Source: UBA6109 sp035366835
Lineage (GTDB): Bacteria; Desulfobacterota; Syntrophia; Syntrophales; UBA6109
DNA length: 64,000 bases
NCBI GenBank assembly: GCA_035366835.1
Contig: DAOSIS010000016.1
Location: 22,188 to 86,187 of the forward strand
Direction: 5' to 3'
Shown here: positions 8,636-16,166 of the stretch, in pieces
Layout: each line of letters starts with the position of its first letter
How positions within the stretch are numbered: position 1 is the stretch's first letter
Notes under the pieces: generated by a model
What the model was told of the DNA's origin: nothing
Database searches by the model: none
What the model saw: only the letters and a program-made list of their open reading frames with translations
Made by a program: the position numbers and the translations under genes

Positions 8636-8960
8636 CTTTCGTTCCTCCTTAGGTTGTGGTTCATGTCATGCAAATTCGCCGGCACCGCCGGTTGGGTCCA
8701 TCTTACCGGTCGATATGCCTTCGAACGGCGATCCGTCAGAAAGACATGACGGCAAATAAAAGGGGGTTGCTGCGTGGTACGATCGGGAACTTCGGGGAAG
8801 CCTGCTTATCCGCTTCAGACGCGGACAGCAGGCATCAATACATGTAGATGCCTACGCGGAGTGTGGGTTCATGCAGAGATTGGAGGAAAAATCGCTTCAT
8901 GCCGGTTGCGAAGCCCTTCGTTTCAACGAACTGTTCAATTAGGGGAAGTTGTCCCGTCTG
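8636..8960. other. 325-base intergenic leader with overlapping hairpins
   Basis: No gene is seen between the small coiled-coil protein gene and dctP, both read leftward. The region holds two inverted repeats that cannot form together: GCCTGC/TCCGC (8800-8813) with GCGGA/GCAGGC (8821-8833), and AGGCATC (8830-8836) with GATGCCT (8847-8853). They share bases 8830-8833. This could be a terminator for the upstream gene or a switch in the dctP leader, but no known RNA family is recognised. Confidence 0.4.
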
Positions 8961-9278
8961 TCAAGTCATTTTTTCCGCTGTCGATTTCGTCCTGCCTTCT
9001 ACCTTGAGTTTCTCCAGCGCTTCCTTGTACTGTTCTGCCTGCGCCCTCGCCGCCTCGATTTCCTCCCGGGCCTTCTGCAGGCTTTCCTCCTGCCGCTGCC
9101 TTTCTTCCCGCAATTTGTCCTGCGCCTCATCGATGCCGACGTAAATCGCGAGAATGCCGCCTGCGAGCAGGAGGATCGGCAGACCGCCTTTGATGATCGT
9201 GAGAAAATCCGACCACCATACGAAGAAGCCGATCAATCCCAGTACGGCCGATACCCCTCCGCCGACAACCAGCGCCAT
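8961..9278 (-). CDS. small membrane protein with C-terminal coiled coil
   Basis: A 105-residue protein. Two membrane segments (about 2-20 and 30-48) are followed by a highly charged helix rich in Glu, Arg, Gln and Ala from about residue 50 to 92, with heptad-like spacing. AAGGAG lies upstream of ATG 9278. No enzyme motif is present. It is divergent from the histidine operon. Function unknown; a membrane-anchored scaffold role is possible but not supported further. Confidence 0.65.
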   Translation of the reverse strand: MALVVGGGVSAVLGLIGFFVWWSDFLTIIKGGLPILLLAGGILAIYVGIDEAQDKLREERQRQEESLQKAREEIEAARAQAEQYKEALEKLKVEGRTKSTAEKMT

Positions 9279-9439
9279 GAGTGCACCCTCTCCTTACGTT
9301 ATCGTATCGCCATGCGCGGGGATTCGCACCTCTTTCGACGGAGAATCCTCTTGATCTGCGTCGAAAAATAAGGGGATTGCGCAACGAAGTCAAGGAGAAA
9401 AACGGGCAGAGCCGGAAAAGCTGGAAAGAAAAATAATGC

Positions 9440-9468
9440 TTGATAAAGGCATCGCATTTCACTAGTAT
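9440..9468 (+). promoter_or_regulatory. predicted sigma-70 promoter of the his operon
   Basis: TTGATA (9440-9445), a 17-base spacer and TAGTAT (9463-9468) lie about 65 bases ahead of the hisI start. Confidence 0.55.
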
Positions 9469-9534
9469 TCACCGTTTCAATTACTGGGGCAGATGGCGCA
9501 GGCCCTCTGCAGGAAACGTGGAGAGGTTTGGTCG

Positions 9535-9909
9535 ATGATGGAACCGGATTTTGCCAAAGGAAACGGGTTGATTCCCGTTGTGGTTCAGGAAGCGGACAGC
9601 GGTGAGGTCTTGATGCTGGCCTACATGAATGCCGAGGCCTGGAAAAGGACGCAGGAGACCGGCAAGGCGACTTTTTGGAGCCGGTCCAGGAATGCCCTGT
9701 GGATCAAGGGCGAGTCGTCAGGCCATTTCCAGCTGGTTCGGGAAATCCGAATTGACTGCGATAACGATACGATTCTCCTGAAAGTGCAGCAGCTGGGGGG
9801 GGCGGCATGTCACACCGGACATCGGTCCTGCTTCTACCGGCAGGTTGCGGATGGCAAAGTCGTCACGATCGGCGAGAAGGTTTTCGATCCGGATCAGGTG
9901 TATCGATAA
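9535..9909 (+). CDS. hisI: phosphoribosyl-AMP cyclohydrolase
   Basis: A 124-residue HisI of the stand-alone type. The metal-binding block DCDNDTILLKVQQLGGAAC and the following HTGHRSCFYR (about residues 80-110) are diagnostic. It opens the purine ring of phosphoribosyl-AMP, the third step of histidine synthesis. ATG 9535 (or 9538) follows a GGAGAGG box; an in-frame ATG at 9493 has no ribosome site. HisE is not fused to it and is not seen in the window. First gene of hisI-hisG-hisB-lipoprotein-hisA. Confidence 0.95.
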   Translation: MMEPDFAKGNGLIPVVVQEADSGEVLMLAYMNAEAWKRTQETGKATFWSRSRNALWIKGESSGHFQLVREIRIDCDNDTILLKVQQLGGAACHTGHRSCFYRQVADGKVVTIGEKVFDPDQVYR

Positions 9910-9931
9910 GCCCTAGCGGAGGAGCGCGGAC

Positions 9932-10804
9932 ATGGGAATTCTGAAACTCGGCATCCCCAAGGGGAGCCTGGAAGCCTATACGGTGGATCTGTTCAAGAAG
10001 GCGGGCTGGCACATCAATTACGACAGCCGGAGCTACTTTCCCGACGTCGACGACGAGGAAATCTCCTGCACGCTGGTGCGTGCCCAGGAAATGTCGCGGT
10101 ATGTCGAGGACGGCACACTCGATCTCGGATTGACCGGGAAGGACTGGATCATGGAAAACGATTCCACGGTTGTGGTCGTGGATGACCTGATCTACTCCAA
10201 GACTTCCCCCAGGCAGGCGCGGTGGGTTCTCGTCGTCAGGGAGGACTCCCCCTACCGGTCCATTGAAGATATGCGGGGAAAGAAGATTTCGACGGAATTG
10301 GTCAACTTCACCAAACGGTACTTCCAGGAGCGGAATATCCACGTCCATGTCGAATTCTCCTGGGGCGCGACGGAGGCCAAGGTCGTCGAAGGGCTCGTGG
10401 ATGCGATCGTCGAGGTTACGGAAACGGGCAGCACGATCCGGGCCAACAAACTGAAGATCCTCCATGAGTTGATGAAGACCAACACGCAATTGATTGCCAA
10501 TCCTTCTGCATGGAAGGACGAATGGAAGAGAAGGAAGATCGAACAGATCAGCATGCTCCTGAAAGGCTCGCTGCAGGCGATGGGAAAAGTGGGACTCAAG
10601 ATGAATGTGCCCAAGAACGGACTGGATCAGGTCGTGAAACTCCTTCCATCGCTCAAGGCGCCGACCATCTCGGGTTTGTTCTCCGATGATTGGTACGCCG
10701 TGGAGACCGTCGTGAGCGCCGGAAAGGTCCGGGACCTGATCCCGCTGTTGCGGGCGGAAGGAGCCGAAGGCATCATCGAATATCCCCTGAACAAGGTGAT
10801 CTGA
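9932..10804 (+). CDS. hisG: ATP phosphoribosyltransferase, long form
   Basis: A 290-residue HisG that catalyses the first, feedback-controlled step of histidine synthesis (ATP plus PRPP). The catalytic part includes KLGIPKGSLEAY at the N-terminus and DAIVEVTETGSTIRANKL at about residue 165, the PRPP site. A C-terminal domain of some 75 residues (from about 215) is the ACT-like histidine-binding domain of the long form, so a HisZ partner is not needed. GGAGGAGCGCGGAC precedes ATG 9932. Confidence 0.96.
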   Translation: MGILKLGIPKGSLEAYTVDLFKKAGWHINYDSRSYFPDVDDEEISCTLVRAQEMSRYVEDGTLDLGLTGKDWIMENDSTVVVVDDLIYSKTSPRQARWVLVVREDSPYRSIEDMRGKKISTELVNFTKRYFQERNIHVHVEFSWGATEAKVVEGLVDAIVEVTETGSTIRANKLKILHELMKTNTQLIANPSAWKDEWKRRKIEQISMLLKGSLQAMGKVGLKMNVPKNGLDQVVKLLPSLKAPTISGLFSDDWYAVETVVSAGKVRDLIPLLRAEGAEGIIEYPLNKVI

Positions 10805-10817
10805 AAGGATGCGCGTC

Positions 10818-11405
10818 ATGGCCAGGCAAGCCAGGATCCATCGTGTCACCCGGGAGACGGACATATCGGTCTTGCTGAAGCTCGATGGAAAAGGGGAGGC
10901 AAGAATCGCGACGACCATACCCTTTTTCGATCACATGCTGGAATTGCTGGCCCATCACGGCCGGTTTGACCTGACGGTGGAAGCGAGCGGAGATACGCAC
11001 GTCGACGATCATCACTTGGTGGAAGACCTTGGAATCTGCCTGGGTGATGCCGTTCGCAAGGCCTTGGGTGACAAGAAGGGCATCGGACGGTACGGGAACG
11101 CGACGGTTCCAATGGACGAGAGTCTCTGCAGCGTCGCGCTCGACATCTCCGGCCGGCCCTGTCTGGTCTACCATGTCGACATCGGCAGACGGCGGATCGG
11201 ACGGTTCGATCCGGCCCTCTTGGGGGAATTCTTCAAGGCTTTCGCGGATCACGGCGGAATCACCTTGCACATCAATTTGGCGTATGGTAAAAATAACCAC
11301 CACATTGCGGAGGCAGCTTTCAAGGCCTTTGCCCGTGCCCTTGATGAAGCGACGGCCTTATCGAATCGTATCCAGGGGATCCTGTCTACAAAGGGAACTC
11401 TATAA
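10818..11405 (+). CDS. hisB: imidazoleglycerol-phosphate dehydratase
   Basis: A 195-residue protein, the normal length of stand-alone HisB. The metal-binding His clusters are all present: FFDHMLELLAHHG, DDHHLVEDLG and ITLHINLAYGKNNHHIAEA. It dehydrates imidazoleglycerol phosphate. ATG 10818 is preferred to ATG 10809, since AAAGG abuts the first ATG but has good spacing to the second. The E. coli-type fused phosphatase domain is absent. Confidence 0.96.
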   Translation: MARQARIHRVTRETDISVLLKLDGKGEARIATTIPFFDHMLELLAHHGRFDLTVEASGDTHVDDHHLVEDLGICLGDAVRKALGDKKGIGRYGNATVPMDESLCSVALDISGRPCLVYHVDIGRRRIGRFDPALLGEFFKAFADHGGITLHINLAYGKNNHHIAEAAFKAFARALDEATALSNRIQGILSTKGTL

Positions 11406-11441
11406 CCATTGCCGTCTCAGGATCCGGAGGGGGTGGCCGTC

Positions 11442-12149
11442 ATGAGCAGAGGTGTCTTGCGGGTTTCCGCTCTTTCGGGTTGCCTGATTGCACTCGCGTT
11501 GCTCCTTTCGCTGTTTGCCGCCTGCTCGTATCGGGAAGGAGCCTCCGTCATGCTCCACCATGACGGAGAGACTGCGCTCCGGAAGATCGCCGTTCTTCCA
11601 TTCCAATCGCTCGCTTCCGAATCGGGTGCACCGGCGAACATCACTTGCCCCATTTGCGGTAACGCCTTCCATACGGAACCGGTTTCCGGTGACCTGCACC
11701 CGGAAAGGATCGTCGAGAAGATCTTTCTGAAAAAACTGGAGCTGAAAACGAAGATCGACCTTCTCGCCGGCGAGAAGGTCGCCGGGATCTACCAGCGGGT
11801 TCACATGGACGCTGCAAAGAAGGCGCCATTGTCCGTCATCAAAGAGATCGGCGATGCCCTTGGCGCAGACGGCGTGATCGCCGGCTATGTGTTCCGTTTC
11901 CGCGAGCGGAAAGGATTCGCCTATTCGGTGGAGCGTCCGGCTTCCGTCGCCTTTGAGATCCACCTGATTCGCAGCAGCGATGCCGTGATCATCTGGAAGG
12001 GAAGCTACGACCGAACGCAGAGTTCGCTGCTGGAAAACCTTCTTCAGATCGTCTCCTTCTATCGGCAGCGCGGTCAGTGGGTCACCGCGGAGGAGCTGAC
12101 GGAAGAGGGAATCGAAGAAATCGTGAAGTCGTTTCCGACGCCGCAATGA
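11442..12149 (+). CDS. uncharacterised lipoprotein inside the his operon
   Basis: A 235-residue predicted lipoprotein: a hydrophobic signal ends in FAAC with the lipid-anchored Cys at about residue 28. The mature part starts with RKIAVLPF, the first strand seen in CsgG- and TolB-N-like domains, and then has a small CPICG pair without a second Cys pair, so no complete zinc ribbon. ATG 11442 follows GGAGGGGG. It is sandwiched between hisB and hisA with short gaps, which places a cell-envelope protein under the his promoter. The function is not known. Confidence 0.75.
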   Translation: MSRGVLRVSALSGCLIALALLLSLFAACSYREGASVMLHHDGETALRKIAVLPFQSLASESGAPANITCPICGNAFHTEPVSGDLHPERIVEKIFLKKLELKTKIDLLAGEKVAGIYQRVHMDAAKKAPLSVIKEIGDALGADGVIAGYVFRFRERKGFAYSVERPASVAFEIHLIRSSDAVIIWKGSYDRTQSSLLENLLQIVSFYRQRGQWVTAEELTEEGIEEIVKSFPTPQ

Positions 12150-12246
12150 AGCGACGCTTTCCTCCGAGATGCCCGGAGAGCCGATACGAGGCGAGCTGTC
12201 CGCTATCGGCCGAGGACGGAGGGACTGCCGTATCCGGGGAGGATCC

Positions 12247-12981
12247 TTGATCATCATTCCTGCCATAGATATCAAAGAGGGTCGATGCGTTCGCTTGCTG
12301 CAGGGCGATTTTCAGCGTGTGACCGTTTTCTCCAACCTGCCTGTTGAAATGGCCAAGATCTGGGAATCCAAAGGGGCCGAACGAATCCACGTCGTCGATC
12401 TCGACGGTTCCGTCGCCGGCGAACCCCGGAACGAGGAGGTCATCCGCGCCATCGCAGAAGCGGTGTCCGTGCCGATTCAGGTGGGTGGCGGCATCCGCAG
12501 CATGAAGACCATCGACCGCTATCTGGACATGGGAGTTCGATGGGTCATTCTGGGCACGGCTGCCCTTCGGGACGAAGCCATGGTGCGGGGGGCCTGCCGG
12601 GAGCATCCGGATTCGGTCATCCTCGCCGTAGACGCCCGGGACGGCGGGGTCGCAGTCCAGGGCTGGACGGAGAAGACCGAAGTGTCGGCGGTCGAACTCA
12701 TGAAGCGCTATCGGGGAATACCTTTTGCGGCCGTCGTCTACACCGACATCCGGCGGGACGGGATGGAAACCGGCGCCAACATCGCTCAGACCGAAGCCTT
12801 CGCACGCGCGGTCGACATCCCCGTCATCGCTTCCGGCGGGGTGGCCGGCGTCGCCGACATCGAAGCGCTGATCGGAATCGAAGAAAGCGGCGTCATCGGC
12901 GTCGTGGTGGGCAGGGCTCTGTACACGGGTGCCCTCTCATTGGAAACGGCGATGTCACGGGCCAGGAAAGCGCTTCCTTGA
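12247..12981 (+). CDS. hisA: phosphoribosylformimino-AICAR-phosphate isomerase, TTG start
   Basis: A 244-residue (beta-alpha)8 isomerase of histidine synthesis. Catalytic Asp residues are in IPAIDIKEG (residue 8) and VVYTDIRRDGM (about 170); phosphate loops are VGGGIRS and ASGGVAG. The start must be TTG 12247: it follows GGGGAGG with 5-base spacing and gives the conserved N-terminus IIIPAIDIK, while the upstream in-frame codons do not look like HisA. hisH and hisF, usually neighbours, are absent here. The stop codon lies in the first bases of the hairpin repeat. Confidence 0.95.
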   Translation: MIIIPAIDIKEGRCVRLLQGDFQRVTVFSNLPVEMAKIWESKGAERIHVVDLDGSVAGEPRNEEVIRAIAEAVSVPIQVGGGIRSMKTIDRYLDMGVRWVILGTAALRDEAMVRGACREHPDSVILAVDARDGGVAVQGWTEKTEVSAVELMKRYRGIPFAAVVYTDIRRDGMETGANIAQTEAFARAVDIPVIASGGVAGVADIEALIGIEESGVIGVVVGRALYTGALSLETAMSRARKALP

Positions 12982-13087
12982 ATCCGACAGCGGCCGCGCC
13001 CTGCGATGTGGGGCAGTGAGCGAATGAAAGCCGACCTTTCCCCTGGGGATCGAAGATTCTCCGGAGCTTGCTCCCGGGAGCTTCAAT
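12974..13087. repeat. dispersed hairpin repeat, copy 2
   Basis: Starts with the same TTCCTTGAATCCG as copy 1 (5025), here containing the hisA stop codon. Shared further blocks are GAGCGAATGA and GGGGATCGAAGATTCTCCGG with AGCTTGCTCC following. The first hairpin is eroded in this copy and the second has an extra C. It fills much of the 287-base gap between hisA and the HIT gene, the rest of which shows no gene. Confidence 0.8.
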
Positions 13088-13268
13088 TTTGCGTCGGGAA
13101 AACCTGCCGCTGCCGGGTCCGGGCGTTGCAGGCGGGCACGGAAGCCGCGTCTGAAGAAGAACCGCCCCAGCCCTATCCGAGGGCCGTTACCGCTCGACGG
13201 TTTCATGGTCGGATGGCTCTTCCCCTCGGCTTCAAAGGGATGGTTCGCTGGTGGATGGAGGTGCCGGA

Positions 13269-13613
13269 ATGGAAGATTGCATCTTTTGCAGGATTGTGAA
13301 GGGGGAAATTCCAAGCACGAAGGTTTACGAGGACGCGGATGTCATGGCGTTCGACGACATTCATCCCATGGCGCCCGTGCACGTCATCGTGATTCCCAAG
13401 CGCCACATCGCGACCCTGATGGATCTCACAGCCGACCTGCCCCAGGTCATGACCGCCCTGTATCGGGGGGCCCAGGAAATCGCCAAGCGCAGGGGAATCG
13501 ATCAGCGGGGTTTCAGGACCGTCATCAACTGCAACCCCGAGGGCGGCCAGATCGTCTACCACCTGCATATGCACGTCCTCGGCGGGGTGAAACTGAAGGA
13601 CAATTTCGCCTGA
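13269..13613 (+). CDS. HIT-family (HINT) nucleotide hydrolase
   Basis: A 114-residue histidine-triad protein. The triad is HLHMHVLGG near residues 96-104; the N-terminal CIFCRIVKGEIPS with its two Cys is the usual metal-binding start of HINT proteins. It hydrolyses purine nucleoside phosphoramidates and aminoacyl-adenylates in the cytoplasm. ATG 13269 follows GGAGG with 8-base spacing. It often accompanies hisI/hisE genes in bacteria, which fits the preceding his operon. Confidence 0.93.
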   Translation: MEDCIFCRIVKGEIPSTKVYEDADVMAFDDIHPMAPVHVIVIPKRHIATLMDLTADLPQVMTALYRGAQEIAKRRGIDQRGFRTVINCNPEGGQIVYHLHMHVLGGVKLKDNFA

Positions 13614-13626
13614 TCGGAGCGTCCGG

Positions 13627-13655
13627 TTGACAAAATTTCAGGAAGCTCTAATTTA
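13627..13655 (+). promoter_or_regulatory. predicted promoter of yqeY-dnaG-rpoD
   Basis: TTGACA (13627-13632) and TAATTT (13649-13654) with a 16-base spacer, about 130 bases ahead of the yqeY-like gene. Confidence 0.5.
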
Positions 13656-13785
13656 GTACGGCCCGTTTCCCTGTTGCGGCGGGGTGCCGATGCGCAGGCA
13701 CGGTTCGAATGGAGAGTCCCGCTCCCGTCCGGACATCGGTCGGGAACGGCGGGATAGCGAGTTCCATCAAGACGGAGGGTGGAGG

Positions 13786-14241
13786 ATGGCTTCTTTTAGG
13801 GATACCCTGGAAAAGGAGATGGTCACGGCGGCGAAAACGAGAGACAAGGACAGGCTTTCTGCCCTGAGGATGGTGATGGCGGCCCTGAAGAACAAGGAAA
13901 TCGATCTCCATCGCGGCCTCACCGAGGCGGAGGCCCTTCAACTGCTGTCCGGTCTTGTCAAGCAGCGCAAGGATTCCATCGAGCAATTCGCGAAGGGAGG
14001 ACGGAACGATCTGGTCGAAAAGGAAACTCGCGAACTGCGGTTGATCCAGGCCTTCATGCCCGCCCAGATGACGGAGGAGGAACTCGTCCGTGAAGTGGAA
14101 CAGGCGGTCACAGAGACCGGTGCCGCGAGCGTCAGGGACATGGGGAAGGTCATGAAGGTTCTCATGCCGAAGCTCGCGGGCAGGGTCGACGGGAAGCTGC
14201 TGAACGAAAAGGTGAAGGCCCGCCTTTCGGCGGCGTCGTGA
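13786..14241 (+). CDS. GatB/YqeY domain protein
   Basis: A 151-residue all-helical protein of the YqeY family, related to the tail domain of the GatB amidotransferase subunit. Recognisable blocks are LRMVMAALKNKEID, FAKGGRNDLVEKE and the AFMPAQMTEEEL segment. It is the usual gene ahead of dnaG in many bacteria, as here (69 bases). GGAGG at 13774 is 7 bases before ATG. The biochemical role is not settled; it may bind tRNA. Confidence 0.93.
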   Translation: MASFRDTLEKEMVTAAKTRDKDRLSALRMVMAALKNKEIDLHRGLTEAEALQLLSGLVKQRKDSIEQFAKGGRNDLVEKETRELRLIQAFMPAQMTEEELVREVEQAVTETGAASVRDMGKVMKVLMPKLAGRVDGKLLNEKVKARLSAAS

Positions 14242-14310
14242 CTCGTCCCGCAAGAAGGCGGCATTCCCCCGGTGCTCTCATTGAGGGCGAGCAGGGACGG
14301 ATAATAAGAA

Positions 14311-16095
14311 GTGAACAGATCCATTCCACCCGAAATCGTCGAAGAGGTGAAGAATCGGACGGACATCCTGTCTCTGGTGTCGGAGTACGTCACCCTGAGG
14401 AAGGCAGGCCGGAACTACGTCGGACTCTGTCCCTTCCACAAGGAAAAGACCCCTTCCTTCAGCGTTAACCAGGACAAGCAGATCTTCTATTGCTTCGGAT
14501 GCGGGGAGGGGGGGAACGCGCTGACGTTTCTGATGAAGATCAACTCCATGGCCTTTCCGGAGGCGGTCCGTCAGTTGGCGCGGAAGGCGGGGGTCCGGAT
14601 TCCCGAAAAGCCTCTTTCGAAAGAGGATCGGGAGCGATTCTCTCAGCGGGAACAGCTTTTCCGCCTGAATGAAATCGTTGCCGGGTTCTATGAAAAGAAT
14701 CTGCTGTCGGCCGGCGGTGAACGTGCGCGAACGTACATCCGGGACCGCGGGATTGATCCGAAGATCGGAAAGGCCTTCCGACTGGGCTATGCGCCGGAAG
14801 GGTGGAAGGCCTTGTATGAGTACCTTTCGAAGCAAGGTGTCCCCCTGAAGCTCGCGGAGCAGGCCGGATTGATCCTGCCTCGATCGGACGGGTCCTCCTA
14901 CTACGATCGGTTTCGCGGACGGCTGATGTTTCCGATAGAAGACGTCCAGGGGCATATCGTGGCCTTCGGAGGCCGCGTGATGGGCGACGGCGAACCCAAG
15001 TACATGAATTCGCCGGAGTCGCCCGTATATGTCAAGGGGAAGAATCTGTACGGGCTGGGCAAGGCCAGGGATGAAATCCGCGGCAGGGGATTTGCGGTCC
15101 TCGTCGAGGGGTACTTCGATTTCCTGTCCCTCTGGAATGCAGGGATTCGCAACGTCGTCGCCTCGCTCGGTACGGCGCTGACCAGGGAGCATGTCGACCT
15201 GTTACGGCGCTTCACGGGTCAGATAACGGCCGTCTTCGATCCCGATGAGGCCGGGCGGAAGGCCCTGGCCCGAAGCCTTGAGCTTTTTATTGCAGGCAAC
15301 CTGGAAGCGAGAGTGGTCGTTCTCCCCGACGGACTGGATCCGGACGCCTTCGTGCGAAAGAGGGGGAAGGAGGGATTCGAGTCCATCCTGGCACGGGCGG
15401 ACAGCATGGTTGATTACTATATCGATTCCGTGTTGAAATCGGAAGGCTCCATCGTCGGCGACCGCAGGGCTTTTCGCGAGGCCGCGGCTTTCATCGTCCG
15501 GTTCGACGATGCCGTCGTGCGGGACCTGTTTGTCAGGCGTGTGGCGGAACGCCTGGGAGTCGAGGAGACCCTCCTGAAGAAAGAGGTCCAGAAAGGCCGG
15601 TTCGAGGGAAACACCCCGGGAAAAAGCCCCGCCGCGGCGCCGGAGAAGGGAGCCCCGTCCGACACCCTCGAATTGAAGATCGTTCGCATGATGCTTCAAT
15701 ACCCGGACCGGATTCCGGAGACGGCCGAATCCGAAATCCTGCAGTATCTCAGGGAGGAGGATACGGGAACCGTTGCGAAGGCTGTGCTCGATTCGATGCG
15801 ATCGGCCGGGAAGCTCGATGTCGCTTCCCTGGTGGACGGTTTCCGCCGGCCGGACGACCGCCGGAAGCTGATGCAATGGATCATGGAGAAGGAGCCCCCC
15901 CTCGAGGAACAGGTGATCGACCGAATGTTCGCCGACGCGATCCAGCAGCTCAGAAAGAGATGGTACAGGGATCGGCACAGGGAATTGAAAATGAGACTCG
16001 GCAAGGCGGAACGCGCCGGGGATCATGAAACCTGTCATTCCCTGCTGACGGAAATCCAACGTCTGTCCAGCGAAGAGACATCCCTTCGCGCTTAG
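14311..16095 (+). CDS. dnaG: DNA primase
   Basis: A 594-residue DnaG, GTG start. Domains in order: zinc-binding domain (CPFHKEKTPSF and FYCFGCGEGG, residues 38-70), RNA polymerase core with TOPRIM (VLVEGYFDFLS at about 268, FDPDEAGRKA at about 310) and a helical C-terminal DnaB-binding part from about 440. It makes RNA primers at the replication fork. The ribosome site is weak (AGGGACGG well upstream). Normal yqeY-dnaG-rpoD order. Confidence 0.97.
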   Translation: MNRSIPPEIVEEVKNRTDILSLVSEYVTLRKAGRNYVGLCPFHKEKTPSFSVNQDKQIFYCFGCGEGGNALTFLMKINSMAFPEAVRQLARKAGVRIPEKPLSKEDRERFSQREQLFRLNEIVAGFYEKNLLSAGGERARTYIRDRGIDPKIGKAFRLGYAPEGWKALYEYLSKQGVPLKLAEQAGLILPRSDGSSYYDRFRGRLMFPIEDVQGHIVAFGGRVMGDGEPKYMNSPESPVYVKGKNLYGLGKARDEIRGRGFAVLVEGYFDFLSLWNAGIRNVVASLGTALTREHVDLLRRFTGQITAVFDPDEAGRKALARSLELFIAGNLEARVVVLPDGLDPDAFVRKRGKEGFESILARADSMVDYYIDSVLKSEGSIVGDRRAFREAAAFIVRFDDAVVRDLFVRRVAERLGVEETLLKKEVQKGRFEGNTPGKSPAAAPEKGAPSDTLELKIVRMMLQYPDRIPETAESEILQYLREEDTGTVAKAVLDSMRSAGKLDVASLVDGFRRPDDRRKLMQWIMEKEPPLEEQVIDRMFADAIQQLRKRWYRDRHRELKMRLGKAERAGDHETCHSLLTEIQRLSSEETSLRA

Positions 16096-16166
16096 AGAGG
16101 CGGACTATGACAAAGACTCCACCCCGCTCGCACAGCAGAACACATTCTTCCACAGGAGAAACCGAC

